DNA of 64,000 nucleotides from Candidatus Gastranaerophilales bacterium (GTDB taxonomy: Bacteria; Cyanobacteriota; Vampirovibrionia; Gastranaerophilales; Gastranaerophilaceae). The translations under genes and the position numbers were made by a program. The stretch spans positions 1 through 64,000 of the forward strand of contig CALUWD010000003.1 of the NCBI GenBank assembly GCA_944324385.1, in the 5' to 3' direction. The notes below the pieces were generated by a model, which had not been told where the DNA came from, made no database searches, and worked only from the letters and a program-made list of their open reading frames with translations. This document shows, one piece after another, positions 8,336 to 17,107 of the stretch; position 1 is the stretch's first letter; every line of letters starts with the position of its first letter.

Positions 8336-9203
8336 AGTTCTTGTTGTAGGTTACGACAAAATGCTAAATGCCTTAATCTCGGGTAGTGTCTACTCAGGGC
8401 ACAAGGTAGTTGGTGCGATGAGAATTGACAGGGTAAATCATTCAAAATTTACCCTGTTTTTAAAAGATATTTTTGCCCCAAGTCATGACTTGTCAATAAT
8501 AAAAGCTTTTGGTGCTAAGGATATTAAGGCAAGTTCAATTAATTCAAAGGAATTTATAAAAGAATTTGAAAAATTAAAACCTGATGTTATTTTAGTTGGT
8601 TCGTGGAGTGAAAAAATTTCAAAAGAAATTGCAAGCTTGCCACCTTTAGGCACAATTAATTGCCACCCTTCGCTTTTACCAAAACACAGGGGTGCAAATC
8701 CTTATTTTTGGACCATTTTCAATGGTGAAGATTTAACAGGGGTGACTTTTCACTACGTTAATGAAAAGTTTGACTGTGGTGATATACTTATGCAAGAGGC
8801 TGTTACTATTGATTTAAATATGACAGCTGGCGAACTTCGTGACAGGTGTTCAAAGTTTGCACAGGGTATGGTAGGAGAGCTTTTAAATAAAATTGAAAAA
8901 GGTGAAATAACTGCGCAAAAGCAGGATGACAGCCGCGCAAGTTATGAATCTCAAATTGAATTTAGAGATACAATTGTTGATTTTAAAAAGTCAAAACTGA
9001 ATATTCACAATCATATACGAGCGCTAAAACCTTGGTATACACCAATTTTTAAGGATAACACAAGACATATTGAAATTAAAAAACACAGACTTTTAGCACT
9101 TGATGACAAATATAAAAACGCAAAAATAGGTTCTATTGTTTTTGAAAACAGCAAAACTGTTTTAGTGCGCGCACTTGATTGTCTTGTAGAGATTACTAAG
9201 TAA
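8328..9203 (+). CDS. Formyltransferase-family protein (Fmt-like)
   Basis: The catalytic core of the formyl-THF-dependent transferase fold is intact: TINCHPSLLPKHRGANP supplies the Asn and His, and FDCGDIL the Asp. A smaller C-terminal domain follows, as in methionyl-tRNA formyltransferase. The N-terminus (MLRVLVVGYDKMLNALISG) lacks the FxGTPxFA motif usual in Fmt, and 291 residues is short, so it may instead formylate another substrate such as a nucleotide-sugar. I chose the ATG at 8328, overlapping the nusA stop by 8 bases and preceded by GAGGAAA; longer readings run into nusA. It converges with metF, and both enzymes use folate. Confidence 0.75.
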   Translation: MLRVLVVGYDKMLNALISGSVYSGHKVVGAMRIDRVNHSKFTLFLKDIFAPSHDLSIIKAFGAKDIKASSINSKEFIKEFEKLKPDVILVGSWSEKISKEIASLPPLGTINCHPSLLPKHRGANPYFWTIFNGEDLTGVTFHYVNEKFDCGDILMQEAVTIDLNMTAGELRDRCSKFAQGMVGELLNKIEKGEITAQKQDDSRASYESQIEFRDTIVDFKKSKLNIHNHIRALKPWYTPIFKDNTRHIEIKKHRLLALDDKYKNAKIGSIVFENSKTVLVRALDCLVEITK

Positions 9204-10047
9204 TATTTTTTATAACTTCAACAGAGCTTTGAGCCTTGTTTAGGGTATAAAAGTGCATCCCTTTTGCGCCAAAGTCAATAAGTTTTTCACATTGCAATGT
9301 GGCAAACTCAATCCCTGCCTTAATTGTATCCTCTTTTGAATCTTTATATTTTTCAAAGTAAGCTAAAACTTTTGAATCAATTTTTGTGCCAGAAAGCTCG
9401 ACTATTCTTTTTAGTTGATTAAAACTTGTAATTGGCATAATCCCCGGGATTATCGGGATTTTTATACCTTTTTTGTGGCACAAGTCATAAAATTTATAAA
9501 AGCATTCATTGTCAAAAAACACTTGAGTGTAGGCAACTTTTGCACCGAGATTTTGTTTTTTATAAAGTACATTAATATCATCATCAAAAGTTTTTGCCTT
9601 TGGGTGTTTTTCAGGATAAGCTGCAACTGCAAATTCAAGCTCAGAGTGTTTTTTCAAGTATTCAATTAAATCAAGCGCACTTTTAAAATCTCTGTAGCAA
9701 ACATCAATGTCTTGCGGTTCATCCCCTCTGAGAGCTAAAATATTTGTTATTCCAAGTTCTTCTATTTCTTGAATATATTTTTCTATGTATTTTCTGCTTG
9801 AGCAAACGCAGGTAAAATGAGGCATTACAGGTTGTTTTAAATGATTTTTCAGCTCTTTTACAATTTCAAGAGACAGGTTTCTATTTGAACCGCCTGCGCC
9901 ATAAGTAACTGAAATGAGTGCTGGTTTTTGTTCGTTCATTTTTGCAAGTTCCGCAAAAAGGCTTTCTGTGTTAGCATTTTTGGGTGGAAAAACCTCAAAA
10001 GAAAATATCAATTTGTCGTTATTTTTGTATATTTCACTTAGTTTCAT
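9196..10047 (-). CDS. metF: 5,10-methylenetetrahydrofolate reductase
   Basis: MetF is a flavoprotein that makes 5-methyl-THF for methionine synthesis. The 283-residue length is normal. Recognisable blocks are FSFEVFPPKNANTESL at the start (with the catalytic Glu), SVTYGAGGSNR, the flavin-site segment NILALRGDEPQ, and the late PIIPGIMPITSFNQLKRI. It is the last gene of the mla-lpxK group, overlapping lpxK by 14 bases, with no obvious functional link to it. Confidence 0.95.
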   Translation of the reverse strand: MKLSEIYKNNDKLIFSFEVFPPKNANTESLFAELAKMNEQKPALISVTYGAGGSNRNLSLEIVKELKNHLKQPVMPHFTCVCSSRKYIEKYIQEIEELGITNILALRGDEPQDIDVCYRDFKSALDLIEYLKKHSELEFAVAAYPEKHPKAKTFDDDINVLYKKQNLGAKVAYTQVFFDNECFYKFYDLCHKKGIKIPIIPGIMPITSFNQLKRIVELSGTKIDSKVLAYFEKYKDSKEDTIKAGIEFATLQCEKLIDFGAKGMHFYTLNKAQSSVEVIKNIT

Positions 10048-11119
10048 TTTTTATCCCTTTTTCAATTAGCCAAAAAAGCCCCATATCGTCAAATTGAGCC
10101 TTTAACTTTAAACTTATGAACATATTGTTTATAAACGGTATAATTTTTACTTCATCCTTTTGTGTTGTTATTATTGCATTTGCGCCATTTTTCTTTGCTT
10201 GCTCAATTAAATTATCAATATCATTTTGTGTGTAGCAATAATGGTCTTCAAATGTTTTTGTAAAAGTGACATCAAAGTGTTTTTTTAAATAGTCGTAGAA
10301 CTGCTCAGGCTGCCCAATTGCGCAAAATGCTATAGCTTTTTGATTTGAGGGGACAATCTTTAGACCGTTTTTAATGTTATAAAAATAGCCCTCAACAAAA
10401 TTGCAAACGCTTACTTTATTATTTTTTATTTTCTTTGCAATTTCGCTTACTGCTTTTGTCAACTCTGGGTTGTTTTTATTTGAAATTATAAAATAATCAG
10501 CCCTTTTTGATTCGCTTACAGGTTCTCTAAGTGGACCAAGGGGCAGCAGTGCGCCATTTCCGAATTGTTTTTTTGAATCAATTACAAGTACGGTAAAGTC
10601 TTTTTTAATTTTTCGATTTGAAAATCCGTCATCAAGCACAACAACTTCTGCGCCAAAATTATTGTGTGCAAAATTTGCTGCTTTTACTCTGTTTGAGCAA
10701 GTTAGAACTGCGCAATTGGCTGTATTTTTTGCACATAAAAGAGCTTCATCCCCACAAACTTGTGCGTCATTGAAATAAATTTTTTGGTAATCTTTGATTA
10801 TATTTATATTTTTATTGTTTAATTTTGCGCCATAGCCTCTTGAGATAATTGCAGTTTTTTTACCTAAAGTGTTTGCAATATAGTTTGCAATTTCGCAGAC
10901 AATGGGGGTTTTACCTACTCCGCCTGTAGTTAAGTTGCCAACGCAAATTACATATGGTTTAACTTTTTTTTCTTTTAAAATGCCGATTTTATATAACAGA
11001 TTTTTTGTAAAAATCACAATTGAATAAAAAATGGTTATCAACCCAAGCGGCAAGAAAATTAAGCTTTTAGAGCCCTTCTTGTAGTGATATTCATTTATTA
11101 AAATTTTAATATTTTTCAT
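10034..11119 (-). CDS. lpxK: Tetraacyldisaccharide 4'-kinase (lipid A biosynthesis)
   Basis: LpxK phosphorylates the 4' position of the lipid A precursor at the inner face of the cytoplasmic membrane. The 361-residue protein has an N-terminal membrane-associating helix (LIFLPLGLITIFYSIVIF), the P-loop GNLTTGGVGKTP near residues 61-72, VVLDDGFSNR around 155-164 and the segment GALLPLGPLREP. Its presence implies lipopolysaccharide in the outer membrane. It sits one base after the mlaD-like gene and overlaps metF. Confidence 0.96.
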   Translation of the reverse strand: MKNIKILINEYHYKKGSKSLIFLPLGLITIFYSIVIFTKNLLYKIGILKEKKVKPYVICVGNLTTGGVGKTPIVCEIANYIANTLGKKTAIISRGYGAKLNNKNINIIKDYQKIYFNDAQVCGDEALLCAKNTANCAVLTCSNRVKAANFAHNNFGAEVVVLDDGFSNRKIKKDFTVLVIDSKKQFGNGALLPLGPLREPVSESKRADYFIISNKNNPELTKAVSEIAKKIKNNKVSVCNFVEGYFYNIKNGLKIVPSNQKAIAFCAIGQPEQFYDYLKKHFDVTFTKTFEDHYCYTQNDIDNLIEQAKKNGANAIITTQKDEVKIIPFINNMFISLKLKAQFDDMGLFWLIEKGIKNETK

Positions 11120-11120
11120 T

Positions 11121-12479
11121 TTAGAACATTAATCTAAACAGCAAGAAGCGTTTATTTAATTTTTCCGAAAATTTTCTTAAATTCCTTGATGTTACTACAG
11201 TATCAGATATTATGCTGCTTATATTTGCCTTTTCGCAAGGGTCTAAGTTATTTAAATTGTTTAGCGTTTTGTTTATGTTTGCTGAGATTTTGTTCATGTT
11301 TGAAATTGTTGATGAAATATCTTTTTTAAGTTTGTCATCTTTTGTAAATTCGTTTACGTAAGATGAAATATCTGCAAGATTTCTTGAAATTTCGTCAACG
11401 TTTGTGATTATTTCTTTTGTCTTTTTGTCTTCTAAAAGTGTATTGACGTTTTTAGAGAGCTCTCCAACTGATTTTGTTGTTTCTACAATAGAATTTTTAA
11501 GCTCGTCGTCGTTTGTAATTTCGTTTAAACTGTCAGTCAGAACGATTAATTTTGAAATCAATTTGTTTGATTGACCCAGAACATCCTCAAGTTCGTCTTT
11601 CGATGAGTCTATAAGTATTTGAGCTTTATCAAGGGTAGTTGAGGCATTTATTGTAAGTTCGTTTATATTTTTTATACTTTCTTTTAAATCGCCAACCATT
11701 TCGTCAGATAAAATTTCTGAAATTTTTTCATTTGTTTCGTTTAGTGATTTAGACGCCTTGTAGTTAATTTCCATAAAATCACTAACGCGCATTGGTTCTA
11801 TAACTGTGTATTTTAGGTTTTGGTCAGGCGCATAAAGTTTCTCGCCATCAAGGGTGTAAAAAATCAATTGGTTGTTTACTATTTTTGCACCTATTTCGTC
11901 ATTGTCCAGAATTAACCCTGGCATAGATATTGTATATTTAATTTTTAGTGAATATTTGGTTTTAATTTTGTTTTTTAAATCAAAAGGAATTTGGCTTTTG
12001 GGTAGCACTGTGCACTCGTCAACATTACCTATTTTGTATAATTTTCCTGATAATTCCATAAAAATGTCCTGCCCTTTTTCAATTGCGGTTGTGTCTTTTA
12101 TGGTTTCTACAAAAACTGTTTGAATCTCAGGTGGTGTAATTTCTAAAAACTGTTCGCCAATAAGCCCTGATTGCTGTATTGATATTCTTGATGCAGGTGG
12201 AATTTCGACATCTTTTTCAGTTATTACAAATCTTAATTTTATATAGCTGTCTTTACCATTAATTACAGGTGTAATTTCTTCAACCTGTCCAATTCTTAAA
12301 CCCATCATTTGAACACCAGAGCCTGCGCGCATACCGTTGATGTCTTTAAAAATTACATCAATTCTCTCACCTGAGGATAGGCTCCTGCCTTTTATCCATA
12401 AAACCGTAAATATTAGGATAAAAATTGCACTTAGTGTTAATATTCCTACTTTTAATGATGATGATGTTTTATGTTCCAT
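11121..12479 (-). CDS. mlaD: MlaD/MCE-family substrate-binding protein of a lipid ABC transporter
   Basis: MCE proteins form rings on the periplasmic side that carry phospholipid between membranes. This 452-residue protein has one N-terminal transmembrane helix (residues 10-27), then one MCE domain (IDVIFKDINGMRAGSGVQMM, then GLRIGQVEEI), then a long insert and a coiled-coil region rich in Leu, Ser and Asn (residues 250-440). That tail is much longer than in proteobacterial MlaD (about 180 residues) and resembles the long MCE proteins of cyanobacteria and plastids. It lies between the ATPase gene and lpxK. Confidence 0.88.
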   Translation of the reverse strand: MEHKTSSSLKVGILTLSAIFILIFTVLWIKGRSLSSGERIDVIFKDINGMRAGSGVQMMGLRIGQVEEITPVINGKDSYIKLRFVITEKDVEIPPASRISIQQSGLIGEQFLEITPPEIQTVFVETIKDTTAIEKGQDIFMELSGKLYKIGNVDECTVLPKSQIPFDLKNKIKTKYSLKIKYTISMPGLILDNDEIGAKIVNNQLIFYTLDGEKLYAPDQNLKYTVIEPMRVSDFMEINYKASKSLNETNEKISEILSDEMVGDLKESIKNINELTINASTTLDKAQILIDSSKDELEDVLGQSNKLISKLIVLTDSLNEITNDDELKNSIVETTKSVGELSKNVNTLLEDKKTKEIITNVDEISRNLADISSYVNEFTKDDKLKKDISSTISNMNKISANINKTLNNLNNLDPCEKANISSIISDTVVTSRNLRKFSEKLNKRFLLFRLMF

Positions 12480-12507
12480 AATACTTTCCTATTATACATT
12501 AAAAATT

Positions 12508-13236
12508 TTATAATGACTTAATTTTCATTGGTCCGTTAATCGAGGCTGTTACAAATTGATGAGTGTAAGGGTTTGTGCCTTTTAAAAGTTCGCTTGTTGA
12601 GCCCTTGAATACAATTTGCCCTTCATATAGCATAATTGCCTTGTCTGTAGCGCGTTTTATAGTTGATAGTTGGTGTGTTACAACAAGACAGCTTGCATTG
12701 AGTTCTTTTTTTAGTTCAACTATGTAGTTTTCAATTAATGTTGATGATACAGGATCTAAGCCTGCGGTTGGCTCATCATAGAGAATAATTTTGGGATTTG
12801 TAACAATTGCACGTGCAAAACCGACACGCTTTTGCATACCGCCTGAAAGTTCAGAGGGGTATTTGTTTTCTATTCCTTGTAGGCCTACGATTTTTAGTTT
12901 CTGTGCAACGATTTCTTTTAATTCATTTTGCGTGTACTTGTTTCTAAATTCCTTGCGCTCAGTTAGTGGGAATGCAATGTTTTCAAAAACCGTTAAAAAG
13001 TCAAAAAGTGCACTGTATTGAAAAGTCATTGCAATGTCTGCGTCATTTGGTGTTGTTATAATTTCGCCTGAATTTGGGTATAAAAGCCCGCAAATAATTT
13101 TTAAAAGAGTGCTTTTGCCGCTTCCTGAAAATCCTACAACGCCAAGTGTTTCACCATCTTCAACTTTAAAGTTTATGTTATCTAAAACTTTTTTGCCGTT
13201 AAATTCTTTTGTTAAATTTTTAACCTCTATACCCAT
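12508..13236 (-). CDS. mlaF: ABC transporter ATP-binding protein (MlaF-like)
   Basis: This is the ATPase of the MCE/Mla phospholipid transporter. The 242-residue protein has Walker A GFSGSGKST, the ABC signature LSGGMQKRVGFARAI, Walker B IILYDEPTAGLDP and the switch His in VVTHQ. LSGGM followed by KRVGFARA is typical of MlaF. It sits between the permease (9-base gap) and the MCE protein (28-base gap), which supports the assignment. Confidence 0.92.
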   Translation of the reverse strand: MGIEVKNLTKEFNGKKVLDNINFKVEDGETLGVVGFSGSGKSTLLKIICGLLYPNSGEIITTPNDADIAMTFQYSALFDFLTVFENIAFPLTERKEFRNKYTQNELKEIVAQKLKIVGLQGIENKYPSELSGGMQKRVGFARAIVTNPKIILYDEPTAGLDPVSSTLIENYIVELKKELNASCLVVTHQLSTIKRATDKAIMLYEGQIVFKGSTSELLKGTNPYTHQFVTASINGPMKIKSL

Positions 13237-13245
13237 TTTATACCT

Positions 13246-14043
13246 TTACAGATAAAATATTGACGCAAAAATGTAGTCCCATACCGCAATTGCAACAAAC
13301 GACCAGACAACCGCTTTTGTGGTTGAAGTTCCTACTTCAAGTGCACCTCCGCGTGTTGAATATCCGCATGAGCAACTTATCAATGCTATTGTACCTCCAA
13401 AAAACGAGGATTTTAACAGTGCTACAAAAATATCTTTTACAAAAAGCCCATGCCACATTGAGCTTATAAAATTTAAATAAGTTATTTCAGCTGTCACGTT
13501 TGATACAAAGGCGGCGCAAGCCAGTCCGCAAAACGTTGCCACAATAACTACAAAAGGCATCATAATGACGCCTGATAAAAACCTTGGAACTATTAAATAT
13601 TCAACAGGGTCAACTTTTAGCACTTTCATTGCACTAATTTGATCTGTTACTGCCATAGATGCAATTTCAGAGGCGTAAGATGAACCAATCATTGAAATAA
13701 TTGCAAAACCTGACATGATAGCAGAAAGCTCACGAACCATAACAAGTGCCGATAGTGAGCCAACATAGTTGCCTGCACCTTGTTTTGCAAGCTCTGGTGC
13801 TATTTGCATAGCTATAATTATTGATGTCATGGCAACAATTGTAAGTGTGATAGGTAAAGAATCAACCGAAAACCTTGAGCATTGTTCAATTAGCGCTCCT
13901 TTGTCAAGTTTTAATTTTAGCATTGATTTCACTACTCTGGCAAAATCTTTGCCGACGTTGCCGAGGGTTATTAAAAAATCTTTTAATTCGTATTCAAGCA
14001 AATTTAAAAATTGCCAAAATAGCGTTTTTTTAATGTTAATCAT
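13246..14043 (-). CDS. mlaE: ABC transporter permease (MlaE-like)
   Basis: MlaE-family permeases sit in the inner membrane and pair with MlaF and MlaD. The 265-residue protein has an N-terminal amphipathic region and about five hydrophobic segments. Family motifs include PELAKQGAGNYVGSLSALVM, VRELSAIMSGFAI, GSSYASEIASMAVTDQISAM and the C-terminal GALEVGTSTTKAVVWS. It is the first gene of the mlaE-mlaF-mlaD-lpxK-metF operon. The gap upstream is short and mostly occupied by the terminator of the preceding gene. Confidence 0.93.
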   Translation of the reverse strand: MINIKKTLFWQFLNLLEYELKDFLITLGNVGKDFARVVKSMLKLKLDKGALIEQCSRFSVDSLPITLTIVAMTSIIIAMQIAPELAKQGAGNYVGSLSALVMVRELSAIMSGFAIISMIGSSYASEIASMAVTDQISAMKVLKVDPVEYLIVPRFLSGVIMMPFVVIVATFCGLACAAFVSNVTAEITYLNFISSMWHGLFVKDIFVALLKSSFFGGTIALISCSCGYSTRGGALEVGTSTTKAVVWSFVAIAVWDYIFASIFYL

Positions 14044-14088
14044 TCTTTAATTTTATATTAACAACATTTTTTTTGCAAAACTTTACAA

Positions 14089-14120
14089 TAAAAATCCTAC
14101 CAAATTTGGTAGGATTTTTA
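14089..14120 (-). terminator. Intrinsic terminator after the 14142-14651 gene
   Basis: AAAATCCTACC (14091-14101) pairs with GGTAGGATTTT (14108-14118), an 11-bp stem with a six-base loop. On the minus strand it is followed by a T-rich run. It lies 20 bases past the stop and insulates the mla operon. Confidence 0.85.
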
Positions 14121-14141
14121 TAAATTAAGCTTTTTAGCTAA

Positions 14142-14651
14142 CTATTGAGCTGCTTCTACATCTTCAACTATTGTTTCGACACCTTCAGCTACTGCTTTTT
14201 CGCCTTCAGGAGCAGCTTTTTCAGCTTTATTAGCTAATTTTTCAGTAATTTTATTGATTTTTTCATCAAGTTTATTGATTTTATTTTGAGCTATTTCTGT
14301 GGCTTCTTTTGATAATTCTGTAACTGTGCCGTCTTTACCTTTTTTGCCGTTGTTAATCATGTCTTGAAGGTTTGCTTTAACTTTTTCTAAGTAGTTTTTG
14401 CGACCTTCACCTGCAAATGATTTGAAACCTTCTTTTAATTTTGCGAAGAATTTAGCCTCTTTACCTTCAGTAACAACTTTACCGCGGTGTAGAGCATAAG
14501 CTGTTGTACCAACTGCTACTGCTGCTGCAGCTGCTGTAGCGCCTGCTGCAATAACTGCTTTTTTGTTAATTTGTTTTTTTTCTGCAGCTTCACCTTCATT
14601 GCCAAATGCTACACGTGGTGCGCTGTAAGATCTGATGCTGTTCACTTGCAT
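14142..14651 (-). CDS. Small membrane-anchored protein with N-terminal Phe-Gly motif, unknown function
   Basis: I cannot name this 169-residue protein. It starts with a polar stretch bearing the motif APRVAFGNE (residues 11-19). It then has an Ala-rich hydrophobic helix (residues 31-54), a basic segment (ALHRGKVV), and a Lys/Glu-rich, probably helical C-terminal half. The 14857-15384 protein has the same plan and matches around the helix end (RGKVV...KLKEGFKSF against KGKKV...NLKTGFSEI), so the two are paralogues. The ribosome site and leader (CTAGGAAAGGG) resemble those of the small gene at 21198. It is transcribed alone, with its own terminator. Confidence 0.75.
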   Translation of the reverse strand: MQVNSIRSYSAPRVAFGNEGEAAEKKQINKKAVIAAGATAAAAAVAVGTTAYALHRGKVVTEGKEAKFFAKLKEGFKSFAGEGRKNYLEKVKANLQDMINNGKKGKDGTVTELSKEATEIAQNKINKLDEKINKITEKLANKAEKAAPEGEKAVAEGVETIVEDVEAAQ

Positions 14652-14803
14652 ATTATTTTCCCTTTCCTAGTATTATCAACTTTCCTTCTGCCTTAATAAG
14701 CCATGTAAATTTTTTTATTTGCCATAATTTGTTCATTTTTTTTATTATTGTTACATAACTTAATAAAAAATGCTACCTAACTCGCAAATATTTTATCACA
14801 AAA

Positions 14804-14832
14804 AAAACTCCGAGGGAAGTGCTCGGAGTTTT
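14804..14832 (-). terminator. Intrinsic terminator after the 14857-15384 gene
   Basis: ACTCCGAG (14807-14814) pairs with CTCGGAGT (14822-14829), with a seven-base loop. On the minus strand the stem is followed by a run of eight T. The gap 14652-14856 holds this terminator and the promoter of the downstream gene; nothing else is seen there. Confidence 0.88.
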
Positions 14833-14856
14833 TTAATTTGACTTTATTTAAAATGA

Positions 14857-15384
14857 TTAATTTTTATAAGTGTAATTTAGTGTCTGCGGTATTTCAATTC
14901 TCCCGTAGCGGTCGGTTGCTTCTTGCAGTATTTCATTTCCTTTGTTTATAACTATATTCTTATAGTTATTAATGGCATTATCTAAAGCCTCTGTTGCGCA
15001 AGGTACTCTATTGACGTTTTCTATTTTTTCTGCCGCTTGCTTGAGTTCATTTTCTACACCAGCTCCTTTATTCTTTTTAAATATTTTGCCAATGTTTTTG
15101 CTTATTGTTTTGCCAATTTCACTGAAACCAGTCTTTAGATTTTTCCATAGTGAACCGTTTCCACCGTTTACTTTCTTACCTTTTTTAACTGCATAAATAG
15201 CTGTACCTACTGCTGCAATGCCTGTGCCGATTGCTGCAAGTGTGCCTAAAGAACTATCTTCTTTTTCGCTTGCACTTGTCGTGCTTGTAGTGTTGTATCC
15301 TTGGAAGCTTGTAGCATTTGTTGAGTATGCGTTGTTGTAAGCATAAGGATTGTAAGAGTAAGATGAAACACCGTTTAATGACAT
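14857..15384 (-). CDS. Small membrane-anchored protein, paralogue of the 14142-14651 product
   Basis: This 175-residue protein of unknown function begins with a Ser/Tyr/Asn-rich segment (SYSYNPYAYNNAYSTNATSF) and the motif TSFQGY. It continues with a hydrophobic helix (LGTLAAIGTGIAAVGTAIYA), a basic stop (KKGKK) and a Lys-rich helical tail. The order of parts and the segment after the helix match the neighbouring gene, so the pair probably arose by duplication. The leader (ACGGAAGG) resembles those of the other two Phe-Gly proteins. One inner-membrane helix with the bulk in the cytoplasm is a reasonable guess from the basic residues after the helix. Confidence 0.72.
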   Translation of the reverse strand: MSLNGVSSYSYNPYAYNNAYSTNATSFQGYNTTSTTSASEKEDSSLGTLAAIGTGIAAVGTAIYAVKKGKKVNGGNGSLWKNLKTGFSEIGKTISKNIGKIFKKNKGAGVENELKQAAEKIENVNRVPCATEALDNAINNYKNIVINKGNEILQEATDRYGRIEIPQTLNYTYKN

Positions 15385-15432
15385 AATTTTAACCTTCCGT
15401 AATTCTAACTAACCTATCTATGTATTAATAAA

Positions 15433-15465
15433 AAAAATCCTGCCTAAAAAATTGACAGGATTTTT
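15433..15465 (-). terminator. Intrinsic terminator after serA
   Basis: AAAAATCCTG (15433-15442) pairs with CAGGATTTTT (15456-15465). On the minus strand the stem ends in a run of T. It lies 22 bases past the serA stop and closes the five-gene ribE-serA operon. Confidence 0.85.
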
Positions 15466-15486
15466 TAATTTATTAAGATTTGTTAA

Positions 15487-17097
15487 CTAAACGTTTAATC
15501 TTATATAGTTAGATTCGTAAATACCATTGATTTTAGCTATTTTATCCAAAGTATTTTGTTCTACTTTGTCATCAGTGTTTATAATCATTATGCTTATTTC
15601 ATCTTGTTTTGCCTGACCTTTTGCAAAAGACTTTTGGGCAACTTGCATACGTGAAATATTAACGCCGTCATCGCCCAAAACCGTTGCAACCGCTGCAATC
15701 ATACCCGGTTTATTTTCATGTGGCACAAGGAGCATATGTTTTTCAGGTTTAATTGATGTATTGTAATCATTAATCTTGACAATTCTTTTTATATGTTTTG
15801 CAATTAGTGCACCTGAAACGCTTGTACAGCCTTTATCTGTATTTAAATTAACAGAAATTGAGCCAATGTAGTCTGTTGATTGCTGAGATTTTTTGGTTGA
15901 AATATCTATTCCACGCTTTTTAGCCAAAAGTGGCGCATTTACATAGTTTACGCCTGTTATATTGCTTGATAGTACCCCTTTTAAAATTGCTGTTTCAAGC
16001 GGTGATGTGTCAAGCTCTGCAAGTGTTCCTTTAACCTCGATTTCAATTGATTTTAAGCTACCTTTTGAGATTTGTGATGCCAGTTGTGCAATGTTTTCAG
16101 CTATTGGCATATAATCTTTTACAGGTTCAAGTTTTTGCGGTTTTAAAGATGGAATATTAACTGCACTTGTTGCGTCCCCGCCCGTTAGAACTGACACAAC
16201 TTGATTTGCAACATCAAGCGCTACATTAATTTGCGCCTCATCAGTGCTTGCACCTAAATGCGGGGTTAGAATAACGTTTTTGCCAAAGCCTAAGAGCACA
16301 TTGTTTTGAATATTTTTTTCATCTTCATAAACGTCAAGTGCGCAAGATGCCACCTGTCCTGTTTCAAGAGCTTCCTTAAGGGCAACTTCATCAATTATTC
16401 CGCCACGGGCGCAGTTTACTATTCTAACGCCTTTTTTCATCCTGTTAAGGGTGTTTTTGTTAATTAGTGATGTTGTCTCTTTTGTTTTTGGAGTGTGAAT
16501 AGTTATAAAATCGCATTGACCCCAGAAATCATCAAGGTGCTCAATGTATTTTGCGCCCATGCTCTCAACAGCTTCACGTGATGTATAAGGGTCAAAAACA
16601 ACTATCTTCATACCTAGTGCAAGTGCAACCTCAGCCACGTGATGACCGATTTTGCCCAGCCCTATAACCCCGAGTGTTTTGCCAAAAACTTCAACACCTG
16701 TGAATTTTGAGCGTTCCCATTTACCTTCTTTTACTGATTTTACTGCTTCTGGGATGTTGCGTGCCATAGCAAGCATCATAGCAACAGTGTGTTCTGCAGC
16801 CGCATTTGTATTGCCATCGGGTGAATTTACAACGATAATACCGTTTGCAGTTGCCGCATCAAGGTCGATATTATCCACGCCGACCCCTGCCCTGCCTATG
16901 ATTTTAAGGTTTTTACCTGCTTCAATTATCTTTGCGGTAACTTTTGTTTGGCTTCTGACTAAAAGTGCGTCATATTCGCCAATTATTTTATATAATTCAT
17001 CTTCGTCCATTGTAGGCAAATTGTCTACATGTGCTGCTTTTTCAACAATTTTAACGGCAGCTTCATTTATTTTATCTGTAATTAATACTTTTGCCAT
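15487..17097 (-). CDS. serA: D-3-phosphoglycerate dehydrogenase
   Basis: SerA oxidises 3-phosphoglycerate, the first step of serine synthesis. The 536-residue protein is the long form. It has a substrate domain, the NAD-binding motif GLGKIGHHVAEVAL, the catalytic region GRAGVGVDNIDLDAA, the Arg site in NCARGGIIDE and the catalytic His in LTPHLGASTDEA. A regulatory insert domain follows, then a C-terminal ACT domain (LLVPHENKPGMIAAVATVLG) that normally senses serine. It is the last gene of the operon, 10 bases after the aminotransferase that probably performs the next step. Confidence 0.97.
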   Translation of the reverse strand: MAKVLITDKINEAAVKIVEKAAHVDNLPTMDEDELYKIIGEYDALLVRSQTKVTAKIIEAGKNLKIIGRAGVGVDNIDLDAATANGIIVVNSPDGNTNAAAEHTVAMMLAMARNIPEAVKSVKEGKWERSKFTGVEVFGKTLGVIGLGKIGHHVAEVALALGMKIVVFDPYTSREAVESMGAKYIEHLDDFWGQCDFITIHTPKTKETTSLINKNTLNRMKKGVRIVNCARGGIIDEVALKEALETGQVASCALDVYEDEKNIQNNVLLGFGKNVILTPHLGASTDEAQINVALDVANQVVSVLTGGDATSAVNIPSLKPQKLEPVKDYMPIAENIAQLASQISKGSLKSIEIEVKGTLAELDTSPLETAILKGVLSSNITGVNYVNAPLLAKKRGIDISTKKSQQSTDYIGSISVNLNTDKGCTSVSGALIAKHIKRIVKINDYNTSIKPEKHMLLVPHENKPGMIAAVATVLGDDGVNISRMQVAQKSFAKGQAKQDEISIMIINTDDKVEQNTLDKIAKINGIYESNYIRLNV

Positions 17098-17107
17098 ATT
17101 TTTTTCC

